Source of the DNA: an uncultured Candidatus Saccharibacteria bacterium
GTDB taxonomy: Bacteria; Patescibacteriota; Saccharimonadia; Saccharimonadales; Saccharimonadaceae
DNA: 62,590 nucleotides
NCBI GenBank assembly: GCA_946538495.1
Contig: CAMNGP010000003.1
Location: 1-62,590 of the forward strand
Reading direction: 5' to 3'
Under the pieces are notes generated by a model. That model saw only the letters and a program-made list of their open reading frames with translations. It was not told where the DNA came from and made no database searches. Numbering within the stretch: the first letter of the stretch is position 1; each line of letters begins with the position of its first letter. The position numbers and the translations under genes are program-made. Below are positions 17,025 through 24,845 of the stretch, one piece after another.

Positions 17025-18143
17025 ATGGAAAATGGTAATGCTAATTTTGAAGACCAAAATTTGCGACAACAACCAAAGATTAATAATCTGCAAATCGATT
17101 TTACGGGTTCATCTCAAGTGACACCATCATTAGAGTCAACAACACAGGTTCAGCCGCCAGTTTCCGATATTAGTACAAATACACCCATGTCATCATCTTT
17201 TTTTAGTGGCGCTTCACCTCAAGACTCCTTACCGTATGGCGTAACACAGAAAATGCCCGCTGATTTTACTACAAATATAGATAAGAAAATAAGATTCTGG
17301 AAGAGGTTTTCTTTCATAATCGGACTAATTACGTTTTTTAGCTATATCTTTGTTCTTATTGGCGCAAATGTCTTGGCGCATGGAACACAATTCGGATGGG
17401 TAATCTTCATGATGTTCGGCATGGCTTGGAATGGATTGATTATTGTACTATTCGTATTGTCGTTAATCTCTCTTATAAGAGTGGTAATCTTAAGCAGTCG
17501 ACGCAAAAAACATGTTTTCAAAGATTATGTTATGGTTGTTGTAGGCTTATTATTGATTTTTTCACCATACGCGATTAGCGGCGTTTTATCATTCTTCAGG
17601 ATATCATGGAACGAGGATAGCGGCGTCTTCGTAACTTTAAAATCAAAAGATCCATATTATTTAAGTGGTGATAGTTCGTGGGGCGAGTTAGATTGCACTA
17701 AAATGAAGAAAACCGGAACATCTAATGACCTAAAGGGTATTGATATAGATGACAAATATAGTTATGTTGACGACAAAGAAAGAAGGAAGCTATTCGCGGC
17801 AGAATACTATGTGAAACAAATAGGTGAAGAAATAATATGCCAAGTGGGGGAATTCTATAGAAAAGAGGGACGATATCCGAATGAAACCGAAATCGAAGAC
17901 TTTTCTTCAAGTGCGATCAATGATGACGTAAGGGCTGGAATATACAACGTAAAACTCGAAGTTGGAGCCGAGCCAAATAATAAAGATTTTACCGTTCTAT
18001 TTGATAGAAACTGTACTAATAAAACAGTCAAGGACGGGAATGTAGTGGTCTTATCGCCACTTTATGGAGATGATGGCAGATATTGCGTTTATCAAACTAT
18101 TGACGAAATACGACTGGAAGATTTTCTAAACGAAGGGGTTTAA
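17025..18143 (+). CDS. Multi-pass membrane protein with extracellular domain (cassette unit)
   Basis: 372 residues. The N-terminal 85 residues are a polar, Gln/Pro/Ser-rich disordered cytoplasmic region. Three hydrophobic segments follow (about 90-115, 122-150, 168-190), then a soluble domain of about 180 residues with several cysteines (ELDCTKM, EEIICQVG, NCTNK, RYCVYQ), predicted outside. TATAAT ends 6 bp before ATG (leaderless). It overlaps the start of repeat R2 by a few bases. I do not recognise the family; the C-terminal part recalls variable surface or pilin-like domains, which is only an impression. Confidence 0.8.
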   Translation: MENGNANFEDQNLRQQPKINNLQIDFTGSSQVTPSLESTTQVQPPVSDISTNTPMSSSFFSGASPQDSLPYGVTQKMPADFTTNIDKKIRFWKRFSFIIGLITFFSYIFVLIGANVLAHGTQFGWVIFMMFGMAWNGLIIVLFVLSLISLIRVVILSSRRKKHVFKDYVMVVVGLLLIFSPYAISGVLSFFRISWNEDSGVFVTLKSKDPYYLSGDSSWGELDCTKMKKTGTSNDLKGIDIDDKYSYVDDKERRKLFAAEYYVKQIGEEIICQVGEFYRKEGRYPNETEIEDFSSSAINDDVRAGIYNVKLEVGAEPNNKDFTVLFDRNCTNKTVKDGNVVVLSPLYGDDGRYCVYQTIDEIRLEDFLNEGV

Positions 18144-18327
18144 CCGACAAAATTATAGAGGTAAATTGTGATTTTTAGCATGTTTTTGTTACAAAAATGG
18201 CATAAAAATAGCCCTCTATTTTCGTGAGGGATTTAATAGACATTTATAGATTACGGAATAGTTGAAAATTATTTTATAACCTGAATGGTGGGGACGAATT
18301 GGGCAGGCATTAACAATCTATAGAGAC
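18137..18327 (+). repeat. Cassette repeat R2 (most diverged)
   Basis: Shares order and motifs with R1 and R3: TTAAC-GACAAATTA near the start, a CCCTC/GAGGG hairpin at about 18212-18230, core TGGTGGGG at 18286-18293, and the right-end motif CAGGCATTAACAATCTATA, which is identical to R3. Confidence 0.7.
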
Positions 18328-18476
18328 GAAATAAGAAACAAACTAGCCAATTTATAAACTAATAGCCAAAATACGTCAAATATTATTAACTGGGGTGGCT
18401 ATTCGGTTTTGTCAATTCTATTTCGACAAAAAATGGAGTATTTTGCCCCTGTTACAATTCTTTTGTTGTTACAATA

Positions 18477-18505
18477 TTGACAAAAATAATCATATGTGCT
18501 ATAAT
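18477..18505 (+). promoter_or_regulatory. Consensus promoter with TGTG extension (gene at 18810)
   Basis: TTGACA (18477-18482), 17-bp spacer ending TGTGC, then TATAAT (18500-18505). The same arrangement with a TGTG extension stands before the genes at 34430, 35159 and 50122. Confidence 0.85.
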
Positions 18506-18511
18506 GTAAGC

Positions 18512-18689
18512 ATAAGCTTGAGAGGCCTACTTCTCGGGAGCTTATAGCAAATGAAGAATCTATAGTAACAATTAAAAGTTGTGCTATAGGATGATTCATT
18601 TTAACAATCGGTTACGCAAGTCATTTGTTTCCTCCATCTTATGGACAGCGTAAGGCTAACTAGAGGGTTGGCCGTACGCTGTTCATAAG
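18512..18689 (+). promoter_or_regulatory. Long structured 5' leader with three hairpins
   Basis: Within the 300-nt leader of the 359-residue gene lie three successive hairpins. One is ATAAGCT/AGCTTAT (18512-18545). The second pairs GAATC and CTATAG arms (18556-18597). The third is a long stem (18638-18689) built from CTTATG/CATAAG, CAGCGTA/TACGCTG and GGCTAAC/GTTGGCC. The leader could regulate translation or stabilise the mRNA. It matches no riboswitch known to me. Confidence 0.65.
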
Positions 18690-18809
18690 GACAGTGAAGC
18701 CGTTTGAAGAGAGAGACAATTACTGATCCTGACTAATCTTATCAAAATCAAGGAAAGGTAACTGTATCTTTCAGAGAACACAGTCATTCGTTTTTAGGAG
18801 GGTAAAAAA

Positions 18810-19889
18810 ATGAAGAAAATGACAAAAAATCAGGTAGTAGTAGTGAAGCACATTCTCGGCGAGACCGCAGCTCCTCTGGTAGAGGATCTCGGAAACGGTA
18901 AGTATCGCTTTAAGGTGGACGCTTGGTGTGAGGGAGAGACCTGTAAGGGTGGGTTCTTCCATCTTCGTCAAGCTATTGAGGCGAAACCCGGCAAGAGAAT
19001 TACCAACAGGGTGAACTTTTGGCCCAGACTGAGGCTTGCCCTGCATAACGCGGGCGAGCAGCCTGTCAATATCCCGGGTGGGGATAATCCGCTGCATTAT
19101 ACCGACCAGATGGCGGTAGCGGATTATTCAGTGTCTGGCGCTCACTACTTCATCATCGAGCGTGCAGATATCGGTAAGTATCTTGATTCTCTGCCGCTTG
19201 ATGAGCGTGGGGTCAAGCATCGAGAAGCGATTGAGGAGCGCAAGAAGGCTGAAGAAGCCGAAGCGTATCGTCAAGAACATGACCCGAAGTGCATTGCTGA
19301 AAGGATCGGCGACAGGTTGTGGTATGCGATGCCTGGATGTGCGTTGACTGGGAACACGGAGTTCAACAGGATCACGCTTGTAGCGAAGGACGGTTCCGAA
19401 TTTTCGGTCATTTATCCGTCTTGGACTACGGACTTGATTTCTGGCCTTGGCTGCTGCAACGTGGCCAAGGTGGTATGCTCTGCTCCAGAAGAAACGGAAC
19501 TTCAGTATCTCGACGCTCGTCGTGCTGGAGAGCTTGATCCGCGTCAGCATTATAGAATTAAGAAGATCTATTCTGCTGGATGGTGCAAGTATTCAGCATA
19601 TCTTATGCCACTTGCCGGTCTTGCTACCGAAGTTCGTCATGGTTATCGCTGGCTTGCAATGTTTGATAGCAGCGATAATGACGGGGTTGATCCGCTTCTT
19701 ATCGCCGAAGCAGAACGAGTAATTCTTGAGACGTTTGATCTCTATGACCGAATCAACAAGAAGAGGCTCGTTTATGAAGCTTCGACGAAAGAGGTTCATG
19801 TGGAGTATCTCCACAATGATCCTCAGGATTGGTCGGACAGAAGCAAGTTTAATAAGGCCCCCGAGTGGAGCGAAGAGGAGGTTGCGTAA
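18810..19889 (+). CDS. GC-rich cytoplasmic hypothetical protein (cassette unit)
   Basis: 359 residues, no signal or membrane segment. It has a mixed alpha/beta N-terminal region (about 1-110), a charged helical linker (about 128-155, ERKKAEEAEAYRQ) and a cysteine-containing C-terminal region (CCNVAKVVCSAP near 213). I do not recognise a family. Codon use is clearly richer in G/C at third positions than its neighbours, suggesting a different origin. AGGAGGG lies 7 bp before ATG. It has its own strong promoter, a 300-nt structured leader and tandem terminators, within a repeat-bounded unit. Confidence 0.85.
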   Translation: MKKMTKNQVVVVKHILGETAAPLVEDLGNGKYRFKVDAWCEGETCKGGFFHLRQAIEAKPGKRITNRVNFWPRLRLALHNAGEQPVNIPGGDNPLHYTDQMAVADYSVSGAHYFIIERADIGKYLDSLPLDERGVKHREAIEERKKAEEAEAYRQEHDPKCIAERIGDRLWYAMPGCALTGNTEFNRITLVAKDGSEFSVIYPSWTTDLISGLGCCNVAKVVCSAPEETELQYLDARRAGELDPRQHYRIKKIYSAGWCKYSAYLMPLAGLATEVRHGYRWLAMFDSSDNDGVDPLLIAEAERVILETFDLYDRINKKRLVYEASTKEVHVEYLHNDPQDWSDRSKFNKAPEWSEEEVA

Positions 19890-19937
19890 CAGATTCAAAA
19901 GTGCACCATCACTTTAAACTGGTATAGCTCAACATCA

Positions 19938-20000
19938 CTACCCTCGGGCTTCGGTCCGGGGGTAAACCTTTTTAAGAAAGCCGCGAAAGCGGTGTTTTTT
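19938..20000 (+). terminator. Tandem terminator hairpins
   Basis: A CTACCC/GGGTAA-type hairpin with CGG/CCG inner pairs (about 19938-19965) is followed by GCCGC-GAAA-GCGGT and a six-T run ending near 20000, downstream of the 359-residue gene. Confidence 0.8.
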
Positions 20001-20013
20001 ATACCTGATTGTC

Positions 20014-20208
20014 TAGGGTATTAACAGACAAATTAATAGGGGTGAAAATGTGCTTTCGGGCACATTTTTCGTGCAGAAACGACACAAAATTGCATACTAG
20101 AACTTTCGAGGTAATTAACAGAAAAATACTACTAAAAAATCGGCCAAAATGCCGAGTTATATAAAATCTGGTGGGGGCGAATTAGCCAGGCATTAACAAT
20201 CTATAAGG
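20014..20208 (+). repeat. Cassette repeat R3
   Basis: Starts TAGGGTATTAACAGACAAA and ends CATTAACAATCTATAAGG. About 51 bp of its right half, up to and including TGGTGGGGG at 20169-20177, is identical to the sequence just downstream of tRNA-Ile (R4). Confidence 0.88.
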
Positions 20209-20271
20209 AAGACATTCGAAAAAATTTAACCATGTTATAATAGAAACATAAGTATTTTAGAAAGGAATTCA

Positions 20272-20901
20272 ATGGAACAAAATGCTGATACTGGAGCGCC
20301 AATGACGCCAGTAATAGACAATAAGCAAAAAAGTGGAAATGGCTTAAAAATCGTTACAGCGATTGCGTGCATTGTGGCGGTCTGTGGTATTGGGTTTGGT
20401 GTTTATGGTATGATACAAAGTACACAAAAAGACAACCAGATTTCTGATTTAAAAAATCAAATTGAAAGCTTAAATGGTAAGATATCTTCACTTGAGATCT
20501 ACGACGATGAAGATGGAGGTGCCGACAACGAGGCGAAAGACGACCCAACAGCCGTCGTGAATGGCGATTCGAAAGATTATATCTATGTTGGCGAATGGAG
20601 TTTTAAAATTAAAAAACCTGAAAACTGGAGAGACTTAGTCCAAAAATATGTTTATTATAACGACTATCCTCAGGCAGTGGACACCTTTGAGATAATAGAA
20701 AATGAAAGCTTAGCAACTTCGCATGCGATGATTTCTCCAGGGAATGGTAATTGTAGAGATGATGAATGGACAGATTGTGTCGAAATAAAGTTAGGAGAGG
20801 AATCTATATTGGACGTAAGAGTGCCAAAATCTGATTCGGGCTCAGTTTCGGAAGACTTTAGAAATTGGGTTACTAATTCGGACAACTATTCAAGAATATA
20901 A
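20272..20901 (+). CDS. Single-pass membrane protein with coiled coil, cassette paralog 2
   Basis: 209 residues. The first 50 residues match the protein at 16218 closely (GNGLKIVTAIACIVAVCG membrane segment at about 24-47). A short coiled coil follows (about 55-75), then an acidic linker and a different outside domain with one cysteine pair (GNCRDDEWTDC near 158). The upstream sequence with AGAAAGGA is also shared. Anchor and promoter are therefore conserved while the exposed domain varies, as expected for exchangeable surface modules. Function unknown. Confidence 0.85.
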   Translation: MEQNADTGAPMTPVIDNKQKSGNGLKIVTAIACIVAVCGIGFGVYGMIQSTQKDNQISDLKNQIESLNGKISSLEIYDDEDGGADNEAKDDPTAVVNGDSKDYIYVGEWSFKIKKPENWRDLVQKYVYYNDYPQAVDTFEIIENESLATSHAMISPGNGNCRDDEWTDCVEIKLGEESILDVRVPKSDSGSVSEDFRNWVTNSDNYSRI

Positions 20902-20911
20902 CCGAACAAGA

Positions 20912-20944
20912 AAAGCATCGTAGATTCAATCTGCGGTGCTTTTT
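20912..20944 (+). terminator. Rho-independent terminator
   Basis: Hairpin of about 12 pairs with small mismatches (AGCATCGTAGAT / ATCTGCGGTGCT) followed by TTTTTG, just after the 209-residue gene. Confidence 0.75.
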
Positions 20945-20960
20945 GTGCGACCAAATTGTT

Positions 20961-21114
20961 TAGGGCATTAACAGACATTTTAACAGGGGTAGAAACTACA
21001 TTTTTAGCAGGTTTTTGCTGTAAAAATACCCCAAAATTGCGTACTATTGCTGCAGGGTACTTAACAGACATTTACTACTAAAAAATCGGCCAAAATGCCG
21101 AGTTATATAAAATC
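20961..21114 (+). repeat. Cassette repeat R4, the natural 3' flank of tRNA-Ile
   Basis: Starts TAGGGCATTAACAGAC and runs to the tRNA-Ile CCA end. It includes the tRNA's own reverse-strand terminator (21080-21101: TCGGC/GCCGA stem plus six-T run). Because R1-R3 repeat this flank, R4 probably represents the ancestral target. Confidence 0.85.
21080..21101 (-). terminator. Terminator of tRNA-Ile
   Basis: On the reverse strand the stem TCGGC/GCCGA with a six-base loop is followed by six T, 14 bp after the CCA end. Copies of this terminator are carried in R1 and R3. Confidence 0.8.
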
Positions 21115-21191
21115 TGGTGGGGGTACTTGGACTCGAACCAAGGACACTGCGTGTATAAGACGCATGCTCTAACCAACTGAGCTATACCCCC
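21115..21191 (-). tRNA. tRNA-Ile (anticodon TAT)
   Basis: Anticodon stem TGCGT/ACGCA, loop CTTATAC, so the anticodon is UAU, reading AUA directly. CCA is encoded. Most bacteria read AUA with a CAU tRNA modified to lysidine by TilS; a UAU tRNA-Ile is uncommon in bacteria. Its 3' end is the anchor of the cassette array. Confidence 0.92.
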
Positions 21192-21231
21192 TCGCTATTC
21201 TATTTTATCATAAAATGCTATAATGATAAGC

Positions 21232-21660
21232 ATGAACAAGATAAAAACTTGGGTGAGACGGGCGGAGTATCGTTTGAGGCATGATTTTTTGGTGCCAGAA
21301 AACATCGTTTTGGTTATCGCCGTGATTTTGTGTTTGACGTGGACCTATCAATCGATAGTGGCGATGTCGCGGAACTGGGAATTGTCGGAACGATTAAGGG
21401 CAGAGAGAAAGTCGCTGGAGCTTTTAAATATTGAGGTTGAGGCAGCTGAACTGGAAAATCAGTATTATGCATCGGACGAGTATCAAGAATTGATGGCAAG
21501 ACGCAATCTGGATAAAAAAACTGAAGGCGAAAATATGGTGGTGATGCCAGAAAATTCGGATGAGGCGAAAAACAAATATCAGCAGGTTACGGTAACAGAA
21601 GTTGAAAAAAAATACTCAAATTTTGATAAATGGATGATGTATTTGCTTCCGGATTATTAG
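21232..21660 (+). CDS. FtsB/DivIC-like septum formation initiator
   Basis: 142 residues from ATG 21232, 6-7 bp after TATAAT. One membrane segment (about 24-42), a coiled coil (about 48-80) and a short conserved-type end where DEYQELMARRNLDKKTEGENMVV resembles the AR-x-LGM-x-x-GE pattern of FtsB/DivIC. These bitopic proteins sit at the division site in the FtsQLB complex. The similarity is moderate, and other short coiled-coil membrane proteins are possible. It heads a same-strand run of pilin-type genes. Confidence 0.65.
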   Translation: MNKIKTWVRRAEYRLRHDFLVPENIVLVIAVILCLTWTYQSIVAMSRNWELSERLRAERKSLELLNIEVEAAELENQYYASDEYQELMARRNLDKKTEGENMVVMPENSDEAKNKYQQVTVTEVEKKYSNFDKWMMYLLPDY

Positions 21661-21697
21661 TTTTGAGTTTGTAAAAAGCTTATGATATAATAAGGCT

Positions 21698-22450
21698 ATG
21701 CTAGGAAAAAAGCGTGGGTTTACGATGATTGAAGTAGCGTTGTTTTTGGCGATTACTGGCGCTTTGTTTGTTGGTGTGACCGTGGGGGTGCAAAACTCAA
21801 TTTTTCAACAAAGATATAATGATTCGGTGCAAAACTTTGCGGAATTTTTGCGGACATCATATGCTGAGTCTATGAATGTGCAGGGTGTTGGTAATGGGCG
21901 GAGCGATACAATCATCTACGGCAAGCTAATTGTGTTTAGCACGAATGATAATGATAGTAGAAATGATATTATTAAATATGATTTGGTGGGCAATGAGGGT
22001 GATATTTCTAGTGGAGAAGGTTTATTGAAGGCTTTAAAAGAATTGAACGTTGGCGTGGTCCATGATGGTAAAGTAGGCATGATGGACACATATACGCCAA
22101 GGTGGTCTTCTTCGATTGAAAAAGCATGTAATGGTTCTGAATGCAAATATACGCCTTTTGTTGGTGCAGTACTGATTGTGAGGCATCCTAGGTCTGGAGC
22201 AACATTTACGTATATTACGGACGTAAACATAATAAGCTATGTTGATGCAAATATAAAAGAGGGGAGCTCCATATTATGGGATGGTGTTGAGCTTGGATTC
22301 AAGAAGGAAGAAGTGAATTTTTGTATTAATCCGACTGCTGGCGAGGCTAGGAGCAACCGTCGTGATGTAAAAATCGTGAGAGGCGCACGCAATGGTTCTG
22401 GAGTTGAAATAGTTGCCGACGAGGGCGAACATAATAAATGTACAAAATAG
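21698..22450 (+). CDS. Type IV prepilin-like protein
   Basis: 250 residues. The class III signal KKRG|FTMIEVALFLAIT is cut after Gly7 with Glu at +5, followed by the hydrophobic pilin helix. The mature domain has a cysteine pair region (CNGSECKY near 147) and two further cysteines near the C-terminus, suggesting disulfides. GspH/FimT-like minor pilin is the best general description. TATAAT ends 6 bp before ATG. It forms a probable pilus cluster with the next two genes. Confidence 0.88.
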   Translation: MLGKKRGFTMIEVALFLAITGALFVGVTVGVQNSIFQQRYNDSVQNFAEFLRTSYAESMNVQGVGNGRSDTIIYGKLIVFSTNDNDSRNDIIKYDLVGNEGDISSGEGLLKALKELNVGVVHDGKVGMMDTYTPRWSSSIEKACNGSECKYTPFVGAVLIVRHPRSGATFTYITDVNIISYVDANIKEGSSILWDGVELGFKKEEVNFCINPTAGEARSNRRDVKIVRGARNGSGVEIVADEGEHNKCTK

Positions 22451-22487
22451 GAATAAAAATATGAAGGGAGTATGTTATAATAAAAAT

Positions 22488-23303
22488 ATGCATAAGAGGT
22501 TTTCAAAACGAGGCTTTACGATGGTTGAATTATCGCTGTCGATTGCTTTTATTGCAGTGCTTTCAATTGCGATAGTTCTTATTATCGCAAATGCAGTGTC
22601 GGCTTACCATCGCGGCCTGACTCTTAACAAGATAAATACGGGGGGTAGGGATTTAGTTGATGATATTAGAGGAGCAGTACAAAATTCTGGCTCTGTTTCA
22701 CTGGTTAGTGGTGAAGATCCTCATATTCTGATTCATGAGACGGCTACAATTGTAAAAAAGAAGGGTAATGGTGAGACTGAAGAAATAAATAATGTACCAG
22801 TGTTTGGCGCGTTTTGTACTGGGTCATATTCTTATATTTGGAAATCTGGTTATTATGAGGCGGATGACGTAACGATTAAAGATGGTATTAAGCCTGATCT
22901 TAATGTGGGTTCTGGCCAATTAGATACAGATGTGTTGGGCAAATTCAGATTATTGAAGATTAAAGATGATTCGCGAAAGATTTGCGAGAATTATAATGCG
23001 GATAATAAATCTTTTAGCTTCGATGTCGTAGATAAAGATGATGATTACATAACGGAAATATTGTCATATACGGATTCCGAGAATAACCTCGCATTGTATG
23101 ATTTGACGGTCGCCCCGCCTGCCGATAATGGAAGAAGCTCGTTCTATCAAGTTTCGTTTATACTGGGTACGATTCAGGGTGGAATAAATATTCAATCTAA
23201 TGGTGGTTATTGTGCTACTCCTAATGAATATAATTCTGCTCTTGATTATTGTGCAATAAATAAGTTTAGTTTTGCCGCGCAGGCGATTGGAGATGGCAAG
23301 TGA
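22488..23303 (+). CDS. Type IV prepilin-like protein
   Basis: 271 residues from ATG 22488. Prepilin signal SKRG|FTMVELSLSIAFI with Gly9, Phe10 and Glu at +5. The large outside domain has four to five cysteines. TATAAT ends 6 bp upstream, supporting this start over a longer ORF opening at 22413. The stop overlaps the GTG start of the next gene. Likely a PilW/PilV-type minor pilin; the exact class is uncertain. Confidence 0.88.
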   Translation: MHKRFSKRGFTMVELSLSIAFIAVLSIAIVLIIANAVSAYHRGLTLNKINTGGRDLVDDIRGAVQNSGSVSLVSGEDPHILIHETATIVKKKGNGETEEINNVPVFGAFCTGSYSYIWKSGYYEADDVTIKDGIKPDLNVGSGQLDTDVLGKFRLLKIKDDSRKICENYNADNKSFSFDVVDKDDDYITEILSYTDSENNLALYDLTVAPPADNGRSSFYQVSFILGTIQGGINIQSNGGYCATPNEYNSALDYCAINKFSFAAQAIGDGK

Positions 23304-24646
23304 AAAGCAAGGGATACAGGTTTAAAAAGGGTGCTGCCTCATTTTATATGGTGGCGTTTTCAACATTAATTTTGCTAGTGGTGGCAACTAGCTTTGCGGC
23401 AATTATTATTTCGGAGGTCACTAGGACTGCGAATGATGATTTAGCGCAGTCGGCTTATGATTCGGCGTTGGCTGGCGTAGAGGATGCGAAATTGGCGTTT
23501 TACAGTTATCAAAAATGCTTGGAGCAAGGTGCGACTCTAGAGGAGACGCCAAACGGCGATGAAACATTGACGTGTGGCGAGATTGTATACTATATGAATA
23601 ATCCAGATTGTGATATGGTGGCAAACATTCTTGGCAGGTACGGGAACAATCCCAGTGGTAGTGGTGAAGTGATGATCGAGGAATCCGTTGGCTCGGGTAA
23701 TAATATGTCACAGGCTTACACTTGCGTGAAAATTGAAAAGGAGTTAAGCGATTATAGGACGACTTTATCTTCCGCTAATCAAATGAAAGCTGTAAAAGTG
23801 AAGTTTGCTGATGTTTCTGCCAACGATATAAGTAGTGTTAGAGTAAGCTGGTTTACAAATCAGGACAAAATGACCTCTGACTTGAAATATAGTAATTTTA
23901 ACGTGGGTAATCAATCTGGTAATGTAGTGTTCGGAAGTCTTAATGATGAAAATGGGGCGTCTGTTCCTCCGACAATATCTTTAGCAATGATTCAGACTGG
24001 GCCTGATTTTGCTCTTGACGATTTTGAAAAGACAGTTGGCGATCAAACCAACCGTGGTATGGTTTATTTGGTGCCAGCTAATGAGGATGATTTGAATGAA
24101 ATGTCGGGTCAGTCAGAGGACTATGAATTAGTTGGTTATGATGGGATTGACGTAGAAGGCTTTAAGAAATCTAATGACAAAACGGCAAGAAATCTGCCGT
24201 ATGTCGTGGGTTGCAATCCTGAAAGTGCAGCGGATTTTGTTTGTTCTGTTGAAATCGCGTTGCCAAAGCCGATTGGTGAAGAGCGCAATAATGATACATT
24301 TGTGTTTGTGGTTGGATTGCCATACGGAACTCCTTCGACTGATGTCTCGTTGGAATTTATGTGCGCAGATGGTGCAAAATGTGGGGCGCAGACGATAACG
24401 AATGATGATGGCTCCGAACAAGTCGACTATACTGGCGTTGCGACCTTAGATGGAGTGCAAATTTCTATTGATTCGACTGGGCGCGCAAATGATATGTATC
24501 GTAGAGTAGAAGCAAGGCTAGAGGGGTCTACTGGATCTTCGCTGTCATTGATGGGGCCGTTAGAGTTGCTAGGAACTGGTGGTTCTGGTGGAGGAGAGTC
24601 GCTTCTAGAGAAGAATCTGAGCGTAACTAGCGAATACGGTTTATAA
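23300..24646 (+). CDS. PilX-like pilus assembly protein
   Basis: 448 residues starting at GTG 23300, overlapping the previous stop by 4 bp. The N-terminal RFKKGAASFYMVAFSTLILLVV resembles the PilX N-terminal segment (Gly-Ala-Ala then a long helix) rather than the FTxxE form. The large extracellular domain has three cysteine pairs and a Gly/Ser-rich end (GTGGSGGGESL). It is the last gene of the pilin-type run. An adhesin-tipped minor pilin is plausible but inferred. Confidence 0.75.
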   Translation: MKSKGYRFKKGAASFYMVAFSTLILLVVATSFAAIIISEVTRTANDDLAQSAYDSALAGVEDAKLAFYSYQKCLEQGATLEETPNGDETLTCGEIVYYMNNPDCDMVANILGRYGNNPSGSGEVMIEESVGSGNNMSQAYTCVKIEKELSDYRTTLSSANQMKAVKVKFADVSANDISSVRVSWFTNQDKMTSDLKYSNFNVGNQSGNVVFGSLNDENGASVPPTISLAMIQTGPDFALDDFEKTVGDQTNRGMVYLVPANEDDLNEMSGQSEDYELVGYDGIDVEGFKKSNDKTARNLPYVVGCNPESAADFVCSVEIALPKPIGEERNNDTFVFVVGLPYGTPSTDVSLEFMCADGAKCGAQTITNDDGSEQVDYTGVATLDGVQISIDSTGRANDMYRRVEARLEGSTGSSLSLMGPLELLGTGGSGGGESLLEKNLSVTSEYGL

Positions 24647-24648
24647 TA

Positions 24649-24676
24649 TTGACAAATATTCAAAAATATATATAAT
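24649..24676 (+). promoter_or_regulatory. Promoter of initiator tRNA
   Basis: TTGACA (24649-24654) and TATAAT (24671-24676) with a 16-bp AT-only-like spacer, 27 bp before the tRNA. Confidence 0.75.
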
Positions 24677-24702
24677 ATATATTGCTATCAAGCATCGTAT
24701 GC

Positions 24703-24779
24703 CGCGGGGTAGAGCAGCCTGGTAGCTCGTTTGGCTCATAACCAAAAGGTCGCTGGTTCAAATCCAGCCCCCGCAACCA
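24703..24779 (+). tRNA. Initiator tRNA-fMet (anticodon CAT)
   Basis: Begins CGCGGGG and ends CCCCGCA-A-CCA, giving the unpaired C1:A72 that marks bacterial initiators. Loop CTCATAA. The anticodon stem is TTTGG/CCAAA, so only two of the three G:C pairs typical of initiators next to the loop are present. Confidence 0.92.
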
Positions 24780-24799
24780 AGTTTAATAATCAGAGTTTG

Positions 24800-24835
24800 G
24801 TTCAGCTTGAGTTACCCCCCTAACTCAGGCTGAAC
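24800..24835. terminator. Hairpin between tRNA-fMet and the flavoprotein gene
   Basis: Stem GTTCAGC/GCTGAAC plus TGAGTTA/TAACTCA around a C6 loop. It lies between converging transcripts, 21 bp after the tRNA. T-rich sequence follows on the plus strand (about 24845-24855). Confidence 0.7.
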
Positions 24836-24845
24836 TGAGGTCTGG

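Larger units (their letters stand above)
16127..21122. other. Tandem gene-cassette array abutting tRNA-Ile(UAU)
   Basis: Four same-strand genes (16218, 17025, 18810, 20272) are separated by related 155-195 bp repeats. Each junction has TGGTGGGG (16943-16950, 18286-18293, 20169-20176), identical to the reverse complement of the tRNA-Ile 3' end at 21115-21122. After the first three cores comes a shared left-end motif (GAATT, CAGGC, TTAACA), also recognisable in weaker form at 16127-16144. Units are about 0.8, 1.34, 1.88 and 0.95 kb. This is how repeated site-specific insertion at a tRNA 3' end would look. No recombinase gene lies in the window. Confidence 0.7.

Noticed and set aside
16788-21114. 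Integron attC sites as explanation of the cassette repeats
   Set aside because: Only the middle TTAAC motif of R1 and R4 fits RYYYAAC by chance level. Paired R'/R'' ends with an imperfect stem between them are not seen, and the junction is instead the tRNA 3' end.
16788-21114. CRISPR array
   Set aside because: The repeats are 155-195 bp, separated by genes of 0.6-1.1 kb, and no short regularly spaced repeats or cas genes are present.
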